DNA from: Bacteroidales bacterium
Lineage (GTDB): Bacteria > Bacteroidota > Bacteroidia > Bacteroidales > VadinHA17
DNA: 44,085 nt
Reading direction: 5' to 3'
Assembly: GCA_021157415.1 (NCBI GenBank)
Contig: JAGGWN010000065.1
Location: 1 to 44,085 of the forward strand
Shown here in pieces: positions 1 through 10,600 of this stretch (position 1 is the first letter of the stretch; every line of letters begins with the position of its first letter). A program made the translations under genes and the position numbers. The notes below the pieces were generated by a model that was not told where the DNA came from, made no database searches, and saw only the letters and a program-made list of their open reading frames with translations.

Positions 1-412
1 TCTCATACCCTGCTTTTTTCATCATCTTTGCCCATAATTCACCCTCTTCAGCCAATTTTTTCTCCTGCGGCACCATCTTATGCGCCTCCCACAATGACCG
101 GCCTGTATTCAGCATCCCCCGGCTGGACACACATACGGCAGGTGTCCAGGCCCCCATATTATAAGCATGAGTAATGGATACGCCCTCTCGCACCAGCTTA
201 TCTAGATTGGGCGTTATGATCTCCGGATTGCCCAGGGCATGCACCATGTCATAGTTGAGATCGTCGGCAAAAATGAATACAATATTCGGTTTTTTCTCCT
301 GCTTCTGCGCTGACCTCTGTGTGCCTGATTTGCATGCGAAAAACATTAATACTATAACAATTACAGTTATTGCAATTCTCAATTCTGACAAAATATTACG
401 ATTATTTTTCAT
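1..412 (-). CDS. Sulfatase (S1 family lipoprotein), C-terminus outside window
   Basis: Only the first 137 codons are visible because the gene runs off the left edge. It starts MKNNRN, then a hydrophobic stretch and a lipobox ending FFAC, so it is a secreted lipoprotein. The metal-binding segment PNIVFIFADDLN follows. The formylglycine site is C94-V-S-S-R98, a serine at the third position instead of the usual proline or alanine of CxPSR. Family knowledge: S1 sulfatases hydrolyse sulfate esters on sugars after the cysteine is oxidised to formylglycine. The start lies 25 nt after the end of the sulfatase pseudogene, so this is the distal gene of a three-sulfatase operon. Subfamily and substrate cannot be read from the visible part. 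Confidence 0.9.
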   Translation of the reverse strand, partial: MKNNRNILSELRIAITVIVIVLMFFACKSGTQRSAQKQEKKPNIVFIFADDLNYDMVHALGNPEIITPNLDKLVREGVSITHAYNMGAWTPAVCVSSRGMLNTGRSLWEAHKMVPQEKKLAEEGELWAKMMKKAGYE

Positions 413-437
413 GACTTTTTAAATATTTATAACAATA

Positions 438-990
438 TTATTTATAATCATCGCCTTCCAGACTCCTTTTGCAGGATTCTCTCCACCGGGCCAGTTCGTC
501 TGCCATTTTCTTTACGATATCGAGGTGTTGTTCCGAAATATCCGTGGTTTCGTCCGGATCATGGAATATCGTACAATTCGTAATGCTGTCCCTGATCCGG
601 GCTGTAGATTTTGTACCGGTTTTTCATGAATGCCACTTGTTTTTTTGACTCAAAACCAATGGGTACCTGTCGTGCTTTCATGTATCCTTTAATGAAAGGT
701 AACATGCTGATCCCGTCGATGGGTTCCGGCTGGTCTGGCATGGTAAACCCGAGGATATCCAGGACGATTGGATAATAATCCAGCGTGGAAAAACAGACAT
801 CGAACCCGTTTTCCCATGGTGGGGAGTAATCTGTAATATCCCCCGGGTCTCCCCAGCCCATATCATCCGCCCTCATCAGGATAATATTGGGAGCCTGATC
901 CTTCGGCTGTCTGGCATTGTTTTCTGAACAACCGTAATAAGAAAAAACAGTAATCAGAAAAATAATTGTATATAATCGAATGGTTATCAT
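438..990 (-). pseudogene. Decayed sulfatase: internal deletions plus terminal frameshift
   Basis: The reading frame begins as a normal lipoprotein sulfatase (lipobox YYGC, then PNIILMRADDMGWGD). It jumps directly to a fragment of the mid-protein region (PPWENGFDVCFST) and again to the C-terminal part (LDYYPIVLDILGF, then PIDGISMLPF). The CxPSR formylglycine site and nearly all of the catalytic domain are missing, so it cannot be an active sulfatase. The open frame stops after LYDIP at 559, but the family C-terminus continues in another frame (HDPDETTDISEQ) to a stop at 438-440, which shows a frameshift. The start ATG overlaps the upstream sulfatase stop as ATGA, so translational coupling is preserved. 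Intact relatives of this family are roughly 450-500 residues. Confidence 0.9.
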
Positions 991-2564
991 TTATTTAATA
1001 AACTTCCCCACCAGTCTTTGTTGGGCTGCCAGGCGGGGGACAGCATGTGTCTGCGTTTTTCTTCCAGACGGGGCAATAACACATCCCTGTACCACTGCTG
1101 TTTCTTCTTCAAAGAATCTTCGCTGAATAAAGGATCGGGAACCGGATATTTTGCGTTTACCGACCGAAGCCAACCCAGCAGTTTCTCTGCCATTTCACGG
1201 GTAGTTTCCGGGTACCGTGCTGAGACATCATGCTGTTCACTGATATCCTGGTTAAGATCATACAACTCATTGGATCCGTCTTCCCAGTAATGGATTAGTT
1301 TCCAATGACCTTCACGAATCATGGATGCCGGATCGCCTCCCTGATTTCCGTAATGAGGATAGTGCCAATACAAGGGTCGGGAAGGGATGGTATCGCCTTC
1401 CAGGAGAGGCACCAGACTTAATCCATCGGTATGTTCCCCCGGCATCAGGGGGATTCCTGCCAAATCCAGAATGGTAGGATAAAAATCAGCTCCGGTAACG
1501 GGGGTATCGTTTTTTCTGCCTCTAAGGTGCATCCAGGGTACATCAATAAAATAAGGAATACGGATGCCTCCCTCCCACTGATATCCTTTTCCGCCTCTAA
1601 GCGGTCTCAGGTTGGTGGAATAACTATCACCCGAGACCACCCCTCCATTGTCGGAGGTAAAAATGACAATCGTCCTTTTGTCCAGGTGAAGTTTTTTCAG
1701 AGAAGCCAGTACATAACCCACGGCATCATCCATCTGTGATATCAGACCGGCATACACCGGATTGTCCTGGTGTAGGCGATAAGGCAATCTTCGTTCCATG
1801 ACAAAACCCTTCTCAGCGATTCCTATTGAATCAGCCTTGTCCCGATATTTCTTCCACTTATCATGTGTGGTTTGTATCGGGCCGTGTACCGCATAAAAAG
1901 CGAGGTATGCCAAAAATGCCGCTTCTTGATTCTGTTCGATAAATTTTACCGTCTCTTTGGCCAGCTTCATGGAGAGGTGCATCCCTTTCTCTTGCGGAAG
2001 ATCTTTCATTTTGGGATCATGAAAAGGTGAAAAATACCTGCCGTGGGGAGGACTCCCTACCTCATATCCTCCTATATTCACATCAAAACCATTGTCTTCC
2101 GGATAATAACCTTTGCCACCCAGATGCCATTTCCCGGCAAAGAATGTCCTGTATCCATGTTTTTTCAACGCTTCAGGAAGGATCACATACTCTTTGGGCA
2201 AATGATGGAGATAATCGGGAGGTAACATTTTCGTAAATCTTTTGGCATTCCTCCAGCTTTCCCCTGACTTGGCTCCAATCCAGTCGGTGATACCGTGACG
2301 GGCCGTAAACTTGCCACTCAGCAAACTGGCCCTGGAAGGGCTGCAAACGGCACAGGTGGCATAGCCGTTGGTAAAGATCATACTCTTGGCAGCGATACGG
2401 TCAATATTAGGCGTCTCATAATATTCACTACCCATGCAACTCATATCCTTGTAACCAAGATCATCAACCACAATAAACAGAATATTGGGTTTTTCAGGTT
2501 TACTACTGCAGCCCGTCATCACAAGCGGAAGCAGGAACAGAACAAAAACTTTCATGCGTTTCAT
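987..2564 (-). CDS. Arylsulfatase-like S1 sulfatase, lipoprotein
   Basis: This 525-residue protein is an intact S1 sulfatase. Lipobox MTGC gives lipidated C19, so it should sit on the cell surface or in the periplasm. The metal ligands are D34-D35 in the NILFIVVDDLGYKD segment, and the formylglycine site is canonical C74-S-P-S-R78. Further family landmarks are the GKWHLG segment, SDNGG, and a C-terminal ELYDLNQDISEQHDV segment. The start at 2564 was chosen because the first 37 residues of the longer frame have no signal-peptide character, whereas MKRMKV begins one. It is first of three sulfatase genes and its stop overlaps the next start by 4 nt. It likely removes sulfate from a glycan; the exact linkage is not readable. 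Confidence 0.93.
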   Translation of the reverse strand: MKRMKVFVLFLLPLVMTGCSSKPEKPNILFIVVDDLGYKDMSCMGSEYYETPNIDRIAAKSMIFTNGYATCAVCSPSRASLLSGKFTARHGITDWIGAKSGESWRNAKRFTKMLPPDYLHHLPKEYVILPEALKKHGYRTFFAGKWHLGGKGYYPEDNGFDVNIGGYEVGSPPHGRYFSPFHDPKMKDLPQEKGMHLSMKLAKETVKFIEQNQEAAFLAYLAFYAVHGPIQTTHDKWKKYRDKADSIGIAEKGFVMERRLPYRLHQDNPVYAGLISQMDDAVGYVLASLKKLHLDKRTIVIFTSDNGGVVSGDSYSTNLRPLRGGKGYQWEGGIRIPYFIDVPWMHLRGRKNDTPVTGADFYPTILDLAGIPLMPGEHTDGLSLVPLLEGDTIPSRPLYWHYPHYGNQGGDPASMIREGHWKLIHYWEDGSNELYDLNQDISEQHDVSARYPETTREMAEKLLGWLRSVNAKYPVPDPLFSEDSLKKKQQWYRDVLLPRLEEKRRHMLSPAWQPNKDWWGSLLNK

Positions 2565-2600
2565 CTTGTTGTCGTTTGGAGCAATGTAAATATATGTATT

Positions 2601-3140
2601 ATAATGATTCACTCTGCAAGGATCACCAACAAATCTGCACCCTATCTCCGAAAGCATTGCGGTTTTTGTAAACAAACCCCAAAATATACAATATGCATTC
2701 TTATGGTCCTATATCCAGAGGGTACAAAAAACATTACTTATGCAGGCACCCGCCTTATATACTTATCCTCCTATTCATCAGCCCTTTGTCCATCAGGGAC
2801 ACTATTGCATCTTCCCATTGGCTATCTCATGGATAGAGGCAACCATCTGTGGCTTGTGCAATACATGGTCCGGACGCCACGGATCACACTCCCGGGCATG
2901 GCCAACCCGCTGAAAGCACATTATAATGACGATCTTTACTACGTTTTTGTTGAAGAAAAGTCAAGGTAAGTGAAAACGAGGAAAACAGAAAAACAGAAAA
3001 TCACGATCGAGCTGCCTTAAAACCAAATCGGCAGCACCACATTGGAATTCATGGGGTTGAACGTGACGAATACCACATGGGTGATACAGTAAAACCATAA
3101 AGCTTCTTTTTGAAAAACCTAGCAACAAATCCGGATTATA
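2601..3140. other. Intergenic stretch, possible gene remnant on plus strand
   Basis: About 500 nt between the sulfatase operon and the GH2 gene contain no convincing gene. On the plus strand, the end of a long shadow frame (about 2745-2969) reads like a protein C-terminus, including NPLKAHYNDDLYYVFVEEK before its stop. I do not recognise the family, and the 5' part of that frame is antisense to the sulfatase. The stretch may hold a decayed gene end; this is weak. Confidence 0.25.
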
Positions 3141-3176
3141 AAAAAGCATTACCCCGCTCATGTTGGCGGGGTAATG
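3141..3176 (-). terminator. Rho-independent terminator after GH2
   Basis: A perfect 11-bp stem (arms 3147-3157 and 3166-3176, 8-nt loop) lies 37 nt downstream of the GH2 stop. On the minus strand the hairpin is followed by a run of six T (plus-strand A run at 3141-3145 with flanking residues). This fits an intrinsic terminator ending the susC-susD-GH2 transcript. Confidence 0.85.
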
Positions 3177-3212
3177 TATAACCACTCGTAAAGGCAGACT
3201 CAAACTCAATCA

Positions 3213-5702
3213 TCACCGGATATCCAGGGATACAGAAGCTTCTGTTAATCCATCGGATGTTGCAGTAAGAGTTGCTGTTCCTTTATCTTCAGAAGACTTC
3301 AGGATCACGAGACATTTGCCGTTAAAGGCTTTTCTGTAGTCAGCCTTGAATGGTTCAAGGCTGGTCTGGCAACCGTTATCTACTCCTGCTATGGTAACCG
3401 GACCATCAATCTTAAAACGCACCAGGTTGTCTGCATCCGGGACCATCGTTCCATCTTTGTCCACAACCGTTACCGTCACAAAAGAAAGGTCTTTGCCATC
3501 CGCATGAATCCGGGACCGGTCGGCACTCAGGAGAATTTTTGCAGGGGCACCCGCCGTTTTCACTTCTGTCGTCAGTTCTTTCCCGTTGCGATGTCCAATG
3601 GCCTTCACCGTTCCCGGTGTCCAGGGAACCCTCCACATAATATGCAGATCATCTCCCTGTTTTGATTTTTTACCCAACGATTTTCCATTCAGGAACAATT
3701 CCACCTCATCGCAGTTGGTGTAAGCCCATACATCCACGGTGTCTCCGTCATTCCAGTTCCAGTGCGGAAAAACATGCAACACATCCTTATCGGTCCATTC
3801 GCTCTGATACATATAGTAAGCATCTTTGGGAAATCCGGCCAGGTCGATAATGCCGAAGTAAGAACTTCTGGCAGGCCAGGGATAAGGGGTAGGTTCGCCC
3901 AGGTAGTCAAAGCCGGTCCAGATATACATCCCGGAGACAAAATCATACTTCTTCACTACCTTCCAGGTTTCTTCATGGGTAGAACCCCAGGGGACACTGC
4001 AGTTATCATAAGAAGAACAGGTATAATCTGCGTTCATCACATGATACCGGGCAAAGAGTTTTTCAAAATCAATATCTTCTTCTTTCTTTTCCCGTAACAA
4101 CTGATAGATTTTTTTCATCACGGCACGCGGAGGCCAACGACGGATACTGTCGGAAGGCATATCATAATGCCCTCGGGTAGCAATGGCCGAGGTAGTTTCG
4201 GAAGCGATAAATTTTCCTCCCGGAAAGACTTCATGAAAACGTGGCCAGTCTTTCAGGTCATAGTTATGGCCGATCAGATCACAGGCCCCGGAACGGGCCA
4301 GAAAATTGTGTTCATTTTCAGGGTTATTCATCGCAGAAGTGATAGGACGTGTGGAATCCAGTGACTTTACAATCCCGGCGAGTTCTTTTCCAAGTTCGGC
4401 CCCACGCTGAGAATACTGTTCCGGGATCTCGTTGCCAATACTCCATATAATAACACTGGGATGATTTCTGTCCCGTAGTATAAAATCGGTTATATCTTTT
4501 TTATACCACTGGTCGAAATAAAGATGATAATCATACGGCCTTTTGGCTTTCTCCCAGGCATCAAATGCTTCATCCATCACAATAAAACCCATTTTGTCAC
4601 AGAGGTTCAGCAACTCGGGTGCCGGAGGGTTGTGAGAGGTTCGGATACCGTTACATCCCATACCTTTGAGAATTTCCAGTTGGCGTTCCAGGGCACGGGT
4701 GTTGATCGCAGCACCCAAAGCACCAAGGTCGTGGTGGTCACAAACACCTCTGATCTTTACATGCTTACCATTCAGAAAGAAACCCTTGTCTGCGTCAAAA
4801 CGAAACGAACGAATGCCCAACGGCGTTTCAACTCTGTCTATGATTTCATCCCCAGATTTTACCCAGGAAACCGCTTTGTATAAGTAAGGGTTTGTATCCG
4901 ACCATAACGAGGGTTGCAAAACGACCAGGTCCTGTTGTACCACTACAAAAGAATCCCGGGGAATGGTTGCAGGAGTTTCTCCGGATGCAACTTTTCCGCC
5001 TGAAGCGTCATAGATAACGGTCTGTAACTGTACCTGCCGTGCATTGGTTTCCCTGTTACGTATTTTTATTTGCAACCGTATCTTTGCCTGGTCAGCCGAT
5101 ATCTCCGGGGTGGTAATATAAGTGCCCCAATGATCCACATATACGTTGTTCGTTATCACCAGCCACACATTCCTGTATATGCCCGAGCCGGAATACCACC
5201 GTGAAGCAGGTTGTTTGGAGTTATCCACCCTGACAGCCAGGATATTTTTTCCGCCTTCCGGGTTCAGATACGGAGTCAACTCATACCTAAAAGAGATGTA
5301 ACCATAGGGCCTTTCACCCAGCAAATGACCGTTTATCCAGACTTTGCTGTTCATATATACCCCGTCAAAATCAATAAACACCCGTTTTCCCTGGTATGCT
5401 TTGGGAAGGGAAAAGGTCTTGCGATACCACCCCATTCCGTCGGGCAAAGCTCCTCCTCCCGGTGTGGCCGGGTTGTCTTTGCTGAATTTTCCTTCTATAC
5501 TCCAGTCATGGGGAAGGTTCAGGGCACGCCATCCGGTATCGATATACGAAACCTGTTGTGCCCCTTCAGCATCACCCGGATAAAAACGCCATCCAGCGTC
5601 AAAATCTTGTTTAATTCTCCCACTCTCAGTGGTTGTAGAGCACTGAGAAAAGATCAGCAGGGAGAAAACAAAAAGGAATCCGGAAAAAAGTAATTTTCTC
5701 AT
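3213..5702 (-). CDS. GH2 beta-galactosidase-like lipoprotein with DUF4982-type domain
   Basis: This 829-residue lipoprotein (lipobox FSQC, C21) has the GH2 layout: a sugar-binding jelly roll (about 35-180), an Ig-like domain (about 190-290), a TIM barrel (about 300-590), a DUF4982-type domain (about 635-700) and a C-terminal Ig-like domain. The acid/base is E425 in WSIGNE and the likely nucleophile is E502 in ASETTSA. Family knowledge: this architecture is typical of Bacteroidota beta-galactosidases and some beta-glucuronidases; it cleaves a terminal beta-linked sugar from oligosaccharides. It lies 85 nt downstream of susD in the same direction, separated by a hairpin. Its aglycone preference is unknown. 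A second GH2 of related architecture lies at 33127-35886. Confidence 0.9.
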   Translation of the reverse strand: MRKLLFSGFLFVFSLLIFSQCSTTTESGRIKQDFDAGWRFYPGDAEGAQQVSYIDTGWRALNLPHDWSIEGKFSKDNPATPGGGALPDGMGWYRKTFSLPKAYQGKRVFIDFDGVYMNSKVWINGHLLGERPYGYISFRYELTPYLNPEGGKNILAVRVDNSKQPASRWYSGSGIYRNVWLVITNNVYVDHWGTYITTPEISADQAKIRLQIKIRNRETNARQVQLQTVIYDASGGKVASGETPATIPRDSFVVVQQDLVVLQPSLWSDTNPYLYKAVSWVKSGDEIIDRVETPLGIRSFRFDADKGFFLNGKHVKIRGVCDHHDLGALGAAINTRALERQLEILKGMGCNGIRTSHNPPAPELLNLCDKMGFIVMDEAFDAWEKAKRPYDYHLYFDQWYKKDITDFILRDRNHPSVIIWSIGNEIPEQYSQRGAELGKELAGIVKSLDSTRPITSAMNNPENEHNFLARSGACDLIGHNYDLKDWPRFHEVFPGGKFIASETTSAIATRGHYDMPSDSIRRWPPRAVMKKIYQLLREKKEEDIDFEKLFARYHVMNADYTCSSYDNCSVPWGSTHEETWKVVKKYDFVSGMYIWTGFDYLGEPTPYPWPARSSYFGIIDLAGFPKDAYYMYQSEWTDKDVLHVFPHWNWNDGDTVDVWAYTNCDEVELFLNGKSLGKKSKQGDDLHIMWRVPWTPGTVKAIGHRNGKELTTEVKTAGAPAKILLSADRSRIHADGKDLSFVTVTVVDKDGTMVPDADNLVRFKIDGPVTIAGVDNGCQTSLEPFKADYRKAFNGKCLVILKSSEDKGTATLTATSDGLTEASVSLDIR

Positions 5703-5730
5703 AGTAAATATTTTTTAAGACAATGAAAAT

Positions 5731-5768
5731 AATAAATGAGACTGCCACAGATTGGTGGCAGTCTCATT
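5731..5768 (-). terminator. Strong hairpin between susD and GH2
   Basis: A perfect 14-bp inverted repeat (5735-5748 and 5755-5768, 6-nt loop) begins 20 nt after the susD stop. On the minus strand it is followed by a T-rich but not pure T stretch (TTATTATTTTC). It may be a partial terminator or an RNA-stabilising hairpin that lowers GH2 expression relative to susCD. Confidence 0.6.
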
Positions 5769-5787
5769 CTTTGCAATCAGGTACCCA

Positions 5788-7602
5788 TTAATAACCAGGG
5801 TTCTGTATCAGTTGGTCATTCCGGTTCAATTCATCCCGCATGATGGGGAAGAAATAAGCTTTATCGTCCCAGGCTCTTATCTGGTAAACTTTCCTGGTAA
5901 TAGTGGGAATAGTAGCTGTAGTATGATCCGGTTGCAGTTCATATACCACATTGGCGGCATGCATCGGGTGATACGCATCGGGCCCGATGACCCAGCGACG
6001 CACGTCAAAGAATCGTTGTTCTTCATAACACATTTCCACACGCCTTTCATTGCGGTAGCGCTGACGCAGTGCATCGCCCGATTCGGTAATATCCGGCATA
6101 CCGGCCCGGTGTCTGATCATATTGAGATAGGTTCGGGCTTGCGCATCTTCTCCCAATTCAATACAGGCTTCAGCATAGTTTAGCAGGACTTCTGCATAGC
6201 GAAAATAACGCCAGGGTACATCCTGTCTAAAATATTGGGCATCTACGGTGGGATCAATAAATTTACGGAGATAGTATCCAGTATATCCTCCATTCCAGTC
6301 TTCGATAGGTCCTTTGCGTGTGTCCAGTCCGTAAACCTCTACCGTATCTCCGGCGGTCTCATCCCATTTCTGCCAGGTACCTACCTGAATAATTCCTACC
6401 GGATCAATACCCTGAACATCGGTAGGACGTTTTCTCCAATGGGCTCCCTCATATAAGATATCCGCATAAAAACGGGGATCACGGTTCTTATAGGGCTGCG
6501 CCGTTTCAGACGGATTATTCCAATCGAAAGGCGTACCGTCAGCCATCTCAAACGCATCTACCAACTCCTGTACAGGCGTATTGTTTCCCCAATTATGATA
6601 ACCATTCGATCCACAGTATAATCCGGGATTGTATCCATCCCATCCTTCATCTGTCTTGGGGGTAAAAAATCTCACAAAGATATCTTCGGGTGATTCTTTC
6701 AAGATAAACAACTCGTTATAATTCTGTGCCACCGAATCACCGGGACCCGGATCAGCCTTATACAGGCTATACAGCCCCATGTCAATGACAGCTTTGGCGG
6801 CATCTCTGGCTTTCTGCCATCTTTCCTGTTGGCTACCTGAAGTATAGCCGAGTAATTCCGGATTGGAATATCCCGGAAAGACTTCACTCACTTTATTGTG
6901 CAGGTCGCTGGCTGCATACAATAAGGTACGGGCTTTAAGGGCCAGTGCTGCCCCTTTTGTGGCACGACCGTTATCATCACCGGATTGTACTTCCGGTAAT
7001 AAAGCTGCCGCCGAATCACATTCACTGACGATAAAGTTGATACAATCTTCATAGGTATCCCGCGGTATCTTATACTCGTCGGTCAGGGTATAAGCATGTG
7101 TTATAATCGGTACCCCACCATACAAAGAAGTCAGTTCATGGTAAAAATAGGCTCTCAGAAAATGAACCTGCCCCACCATGTTGTTCTTCTGTTCTTCATT
7201 CTCAAAATCAACATTTCCCACCTTTTCAAAGAAAATATTACAGGCTCTGATAGACTTATACAGGTTACTCCATGTTTTTAAGACTGTGTTTTGGCCAAAC
7301 CACCCGGTAGTCCAGGCTGGGATCTGATCCGGTGTTAACAGACAATTATTAAAATTATTGACACCCCAGTCAGGTGTAAACTCGGCCTCATCTACATAAC
7401 AAGCGATCATATCAATATCGAAAGGGATGCCCAATTTTCTGTATATGTCATTGATAAATGTTTCAACCAGGGCAGGATCTTTCCAAACGTCCACTTCGGA
7501 AAACTCACTGAGCGGTTTTGTATTGAGGAAATCCTTGTTACAGGAGGAAAGAAGTAATCCGACCAGTAACAACATCACAGATATATATTTATACTTTTTC
7601 AT
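5788..7602 (-). CDS. susD: SusD/RagB family nutrient-binding lipoprotein
   Basis: This 604-residue protein begins with a signal peptide and lipobox LSSC (C21), then NKDFLNTKPLSEF, which is diagnostic of SusD/RagB lipoproteins. TPR-like helices and a conserved RYAEVLLNYAEACIELG segment near residue 500 support this. Family knowledge: SusD proteins form the lid of a SusC channel in the outer membrane and capture oligosaccharides. It starts 11 nt after the susC stop, so the two are co-transcribed and probably co-translated. The ligand-binding face varies in the family, so the glycan cannot be inferred. The symbol is used for the family, not for the starch-specific gene. Confidence 0.96.
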   Translation of the reverse strand: MKKYKYISVMLLLVGLLLSSCNKDFLNTKPLSEFSEVDVWKDPALVETFINDIYRKLGIPFDIDMIACYVDEAEFTPDWGVNNFNNCLLTPDQIPAWTTGWFGQNTVLKTWSNLYKSIRACNIFFEKVGNVDFENEEQKNNMVGQVHFLRAYFYHELTSLYGGVPIITHAYTLTDEYKIPRDTYEDCINFIVSECDSAAALLPEVQSGDDNGRATKGAALALKARTLLYAASDLHNKVSEVFPGYSNPELLGYTSGSQQERWQKARDAAKAVIDMGLYSLYKADPGPGDSVAQNYNELFILKESPEDIFVRFFTPKTDEGWDGYNPGLYCGSNGYHNWGNNTPVQELVDAFEMADGTPFDWNNPSETAQPYKNRDPRFYADILYEGAHWRKRPTDVQGIDPVGIIQVGTWQKWDETAGDTVEVYGLDTRKGPIEDWNGGYTGYYLRKFIDPTVDAQYFRQDVPWRYFRYAEVLLNYAEACIELGEDAQARTYLNMIRHRAGMPDITESGDALRQRYRNERRVEMCYEEQRFFDVRRWVIGPDAYHPMHAANVVYELQPDHTTATIPTITRKVYQIRAWDDKAYFFPIMRDELNRNDQLIQNPGY

Positions 7603-7613
7603 GTCTCCTGATT

Positions 7614-10600
7614 TTAAAAGGTTAAACTAACTCCGAAGTTAAACACCCGGTTCAAAGGATAAGCGGTGGTTGATGTGACTTCCGGATCAAAACTCTTCAA
7701 TTTGTCCAGGGTCAGGAGATTCATACCGCTGAAATACACCCGCAGGTTGTTGATCCCTCCTTTGTTATTGATGATGTTATAGCCTATCACCAAAGATTTC
7801 AGACGTAGGTAATCTGTATTTCTCACCCAGTACGTATTGTCTTGGTTACGCCAATATTCTTCATCACGGTTCCAGGTCCGGGGTTTGGATGCATTTGGAT
7901 TGTCAGGGGTCCATCTGCCTTCAGCGTCTTCCACAAGGAAATTTCCAATTTCACCGGATTCGGTATCATGAATCCTGATGGCTCCGGTAGCTCCCTGCAG
8001 CAACATAGACAGGTCAAAGTTTCTGTACCCCAGTGAAACAGTCACTCCTCCTGTAAAACGGGGCAAGGTATTTTTGTCAATTCTGACCCGGTCTAATCCG
8101 TCAATCACTCCATCATCGTTAACATCTTCAAAGATAATATCTCCGGGACGTGCATTGGCCCAGTGAGGATAAGCGTCAACGGCAGCCTGATCTTTGAAGA
8201 CCCCGATGGCTTTGTAATACAAATCGGTATTCATCGGATGACCTGTTGATTTCTGGTAATCAGGCACCCCGGGTGTTTCGTCCCAGAAAATAATCTTGTT
8301 CTTCTCATAACCGCCATTGACCCCGATATCATACCGGAAGGTTCCTGACCGTTTATGATAACTAAGATCAAACTCAAAACCCTGGTTTCCAACCTTGCCA
8401 ATATTCTCACGAGGTAATGTAAGACCAGTGGTTGCCGGGACCGAAGCATTCCTCCACCAGAGGATATTGGTCCGGTAATTGTAAAAATAATCTGCCGAAA
8501 AGGCTAACTTCCCGTCAAACATTTGACCATCAAAACCCACATTGGTTTGATTTGCCACTTCCCATGTTACGTTCGGGTTGGGAATCCGGGACTCATGCAA
8601 TATTTTCTCTTCGACACTTTCGTTAAACACATAGGTATGATTCGGATCAAAAGCATAACTGGACATATATTGATAAGGTTCGATCCGGTCATTCCCGGTC
8701 TGACCCCATGAAGCCCTCAACTTAAAGTAATTGATCAGGGACAGGTTCTTTTTCCAGAAGTTTTCTTCCGACATTCTCCATCCCAGGGATACTCCCGGGA
8801 AGAAACCGAAACGGCTATCTTCCGGAAAGATATAGGATCCGTCGTATCGCCACACAAATTCCACCAGGTATTTTCCGGCATAATCATAATTGAATCGTCC
8901 GAAATAGCTCATCCTAGCATTCTGATCTGCTGATCCACCATTGTCTTTTTCAAGGTCACCACCTGCAAACATCTGGTCCACAACAGTAGATACAAAATAA
9001 CGGCGGAAAGCAGAGAAGTACATGGATTCTCCCTTAATCCTTTCATAACCTACCAGTGCCTTTACGTGATGTACACTGGCAAAGGTACGGTCATAGTTGA
9101 CAATGGCATTCAGGGTCATGCGCTGACCGTCATTCATAGATTGGGTCAGTCTGGGTTCGGAGAATCCCCGTTGCCCTTTGACCAGCAAAGGGACTCCCTG
9201 ATCGTCATAGCTCGTTCCGTCCCAGGTATACAGATACCATGGTTTTTGCCAGAGTTTGTGATTCTGGAAATTTTTGTCAATGGAGGCATTGCCTGTCAGC
9301 GACAATCCTTTCACCCAGGGGATGGTAATATCCAATTTTGTATTGCTTTGAAAAACATATCTCTTTTCCCTGTTATAACCGGTTTGACTGGTAGTGATTA
9401 CAACCGGATTATCCCCGTATTCTATGTCCGGTCCCGGCAAGCCATTGGGCCAGTAAGCCGGCAGATTGGGTTTTCCACGCATCAGCATTCTGAAAATAGC
9501 TCCTGACGAACGTGTTGGATAGTTTCTGTTTTCCTGCCGTCCTGCTATGTCAAATCCCAGATGAATATTTTTGGATATTTTCCCGTCAATATTTGTACGG
9601 AAATTGGCCTGGTTATAATACGTGGCACTGTTTTTATAAATTCCATCCTGAAAATTACCTCCGACAGACACAAAATACCGAATACTTTCCGTACCGCCGG
9701 AAACCGACACATTCCCGTATTTTTGCTGGGCTGCTTTTTTAAAAGTGGCAGCAAACCAGTCAGTATTGGGATGGCCCCAGGGATCAGTGCCGTCTTTATA
9801 TTTTTGAATATCTTCATCGGTATATTTGGGAGGACGTCCCCGGTATTCGTTTATTTCATTTATCATTTGTGCATAGGTAGCCGCATCTGACATAGGGGGA
9901 ATGATTGTAGGCTGTGTCCAACCCTGGTTCATGGTAACATGAATAGTGGGTTTTCCGATTTCTCCCCGTTTGGTGGTGATAAGGATAACCCCATTGGCAG
10001 CTCTTGATCCATAGATGGCTGCCGAGGCATCTTTCAGGATCGTCACGCTGGCAATATCATTCGGGTCCAGCCTTGTCAGGTTCCTGTCAGGAATCCCGTC
10101 TATTACAATCAGCGGAGAATTATCCCCCAGGGTATTGGATCCCCTGATCCTGAGCATTGCATCATCATACCCCGGCTCACCTGTTCTCGTCACCGAAACC
10201 AAACCGGGTAAGTGTCCAACCAGGGAATTGGAAACATTGATAGAAGGAGTTTGTTTAATCTGATCTCCCTTTACCGTAGCCAATGATCCGGTAACAGTAG
10301 CTTTCTTTGCCGTACTATACCCGATTGTTACCACTTCTTCCAGACCGATGGTCTCTTCTTTCAATGAAACATTTACTACATTTTGGTTGCCAACAGTAAC
10401 CTCCTGGCTCTTGTATCCCACAAAGGAAAAAACCAGAATAGCATCGGGAGAACTAACCTGAATGGTATATTTCCCATCTGCATCGGTAACGGTTCCGTTG
10501 GTCGTTCCTTTTTCAATAATATTCACTCCCGGTAGAGTTCCCCCCTTTTCATCGGTAACTTTTCCTGTTACGGTAAGCTGTTGTTGCAAGCGTTTTGCCT

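Noticed and set aside
2295-2969. Plus-strand open frame of 224 codons
   Set aside because: Most of it is antisense to the sulfatase start region and lacks family-like sequence; only its last third is intergenic, which is described as a possible remnant.
2961-3209. Minus-strand open frame of 82 codons before the GH2 terminator
   Set aside because: It runs through the terminator hairpin and has no recognisable motif or start context.
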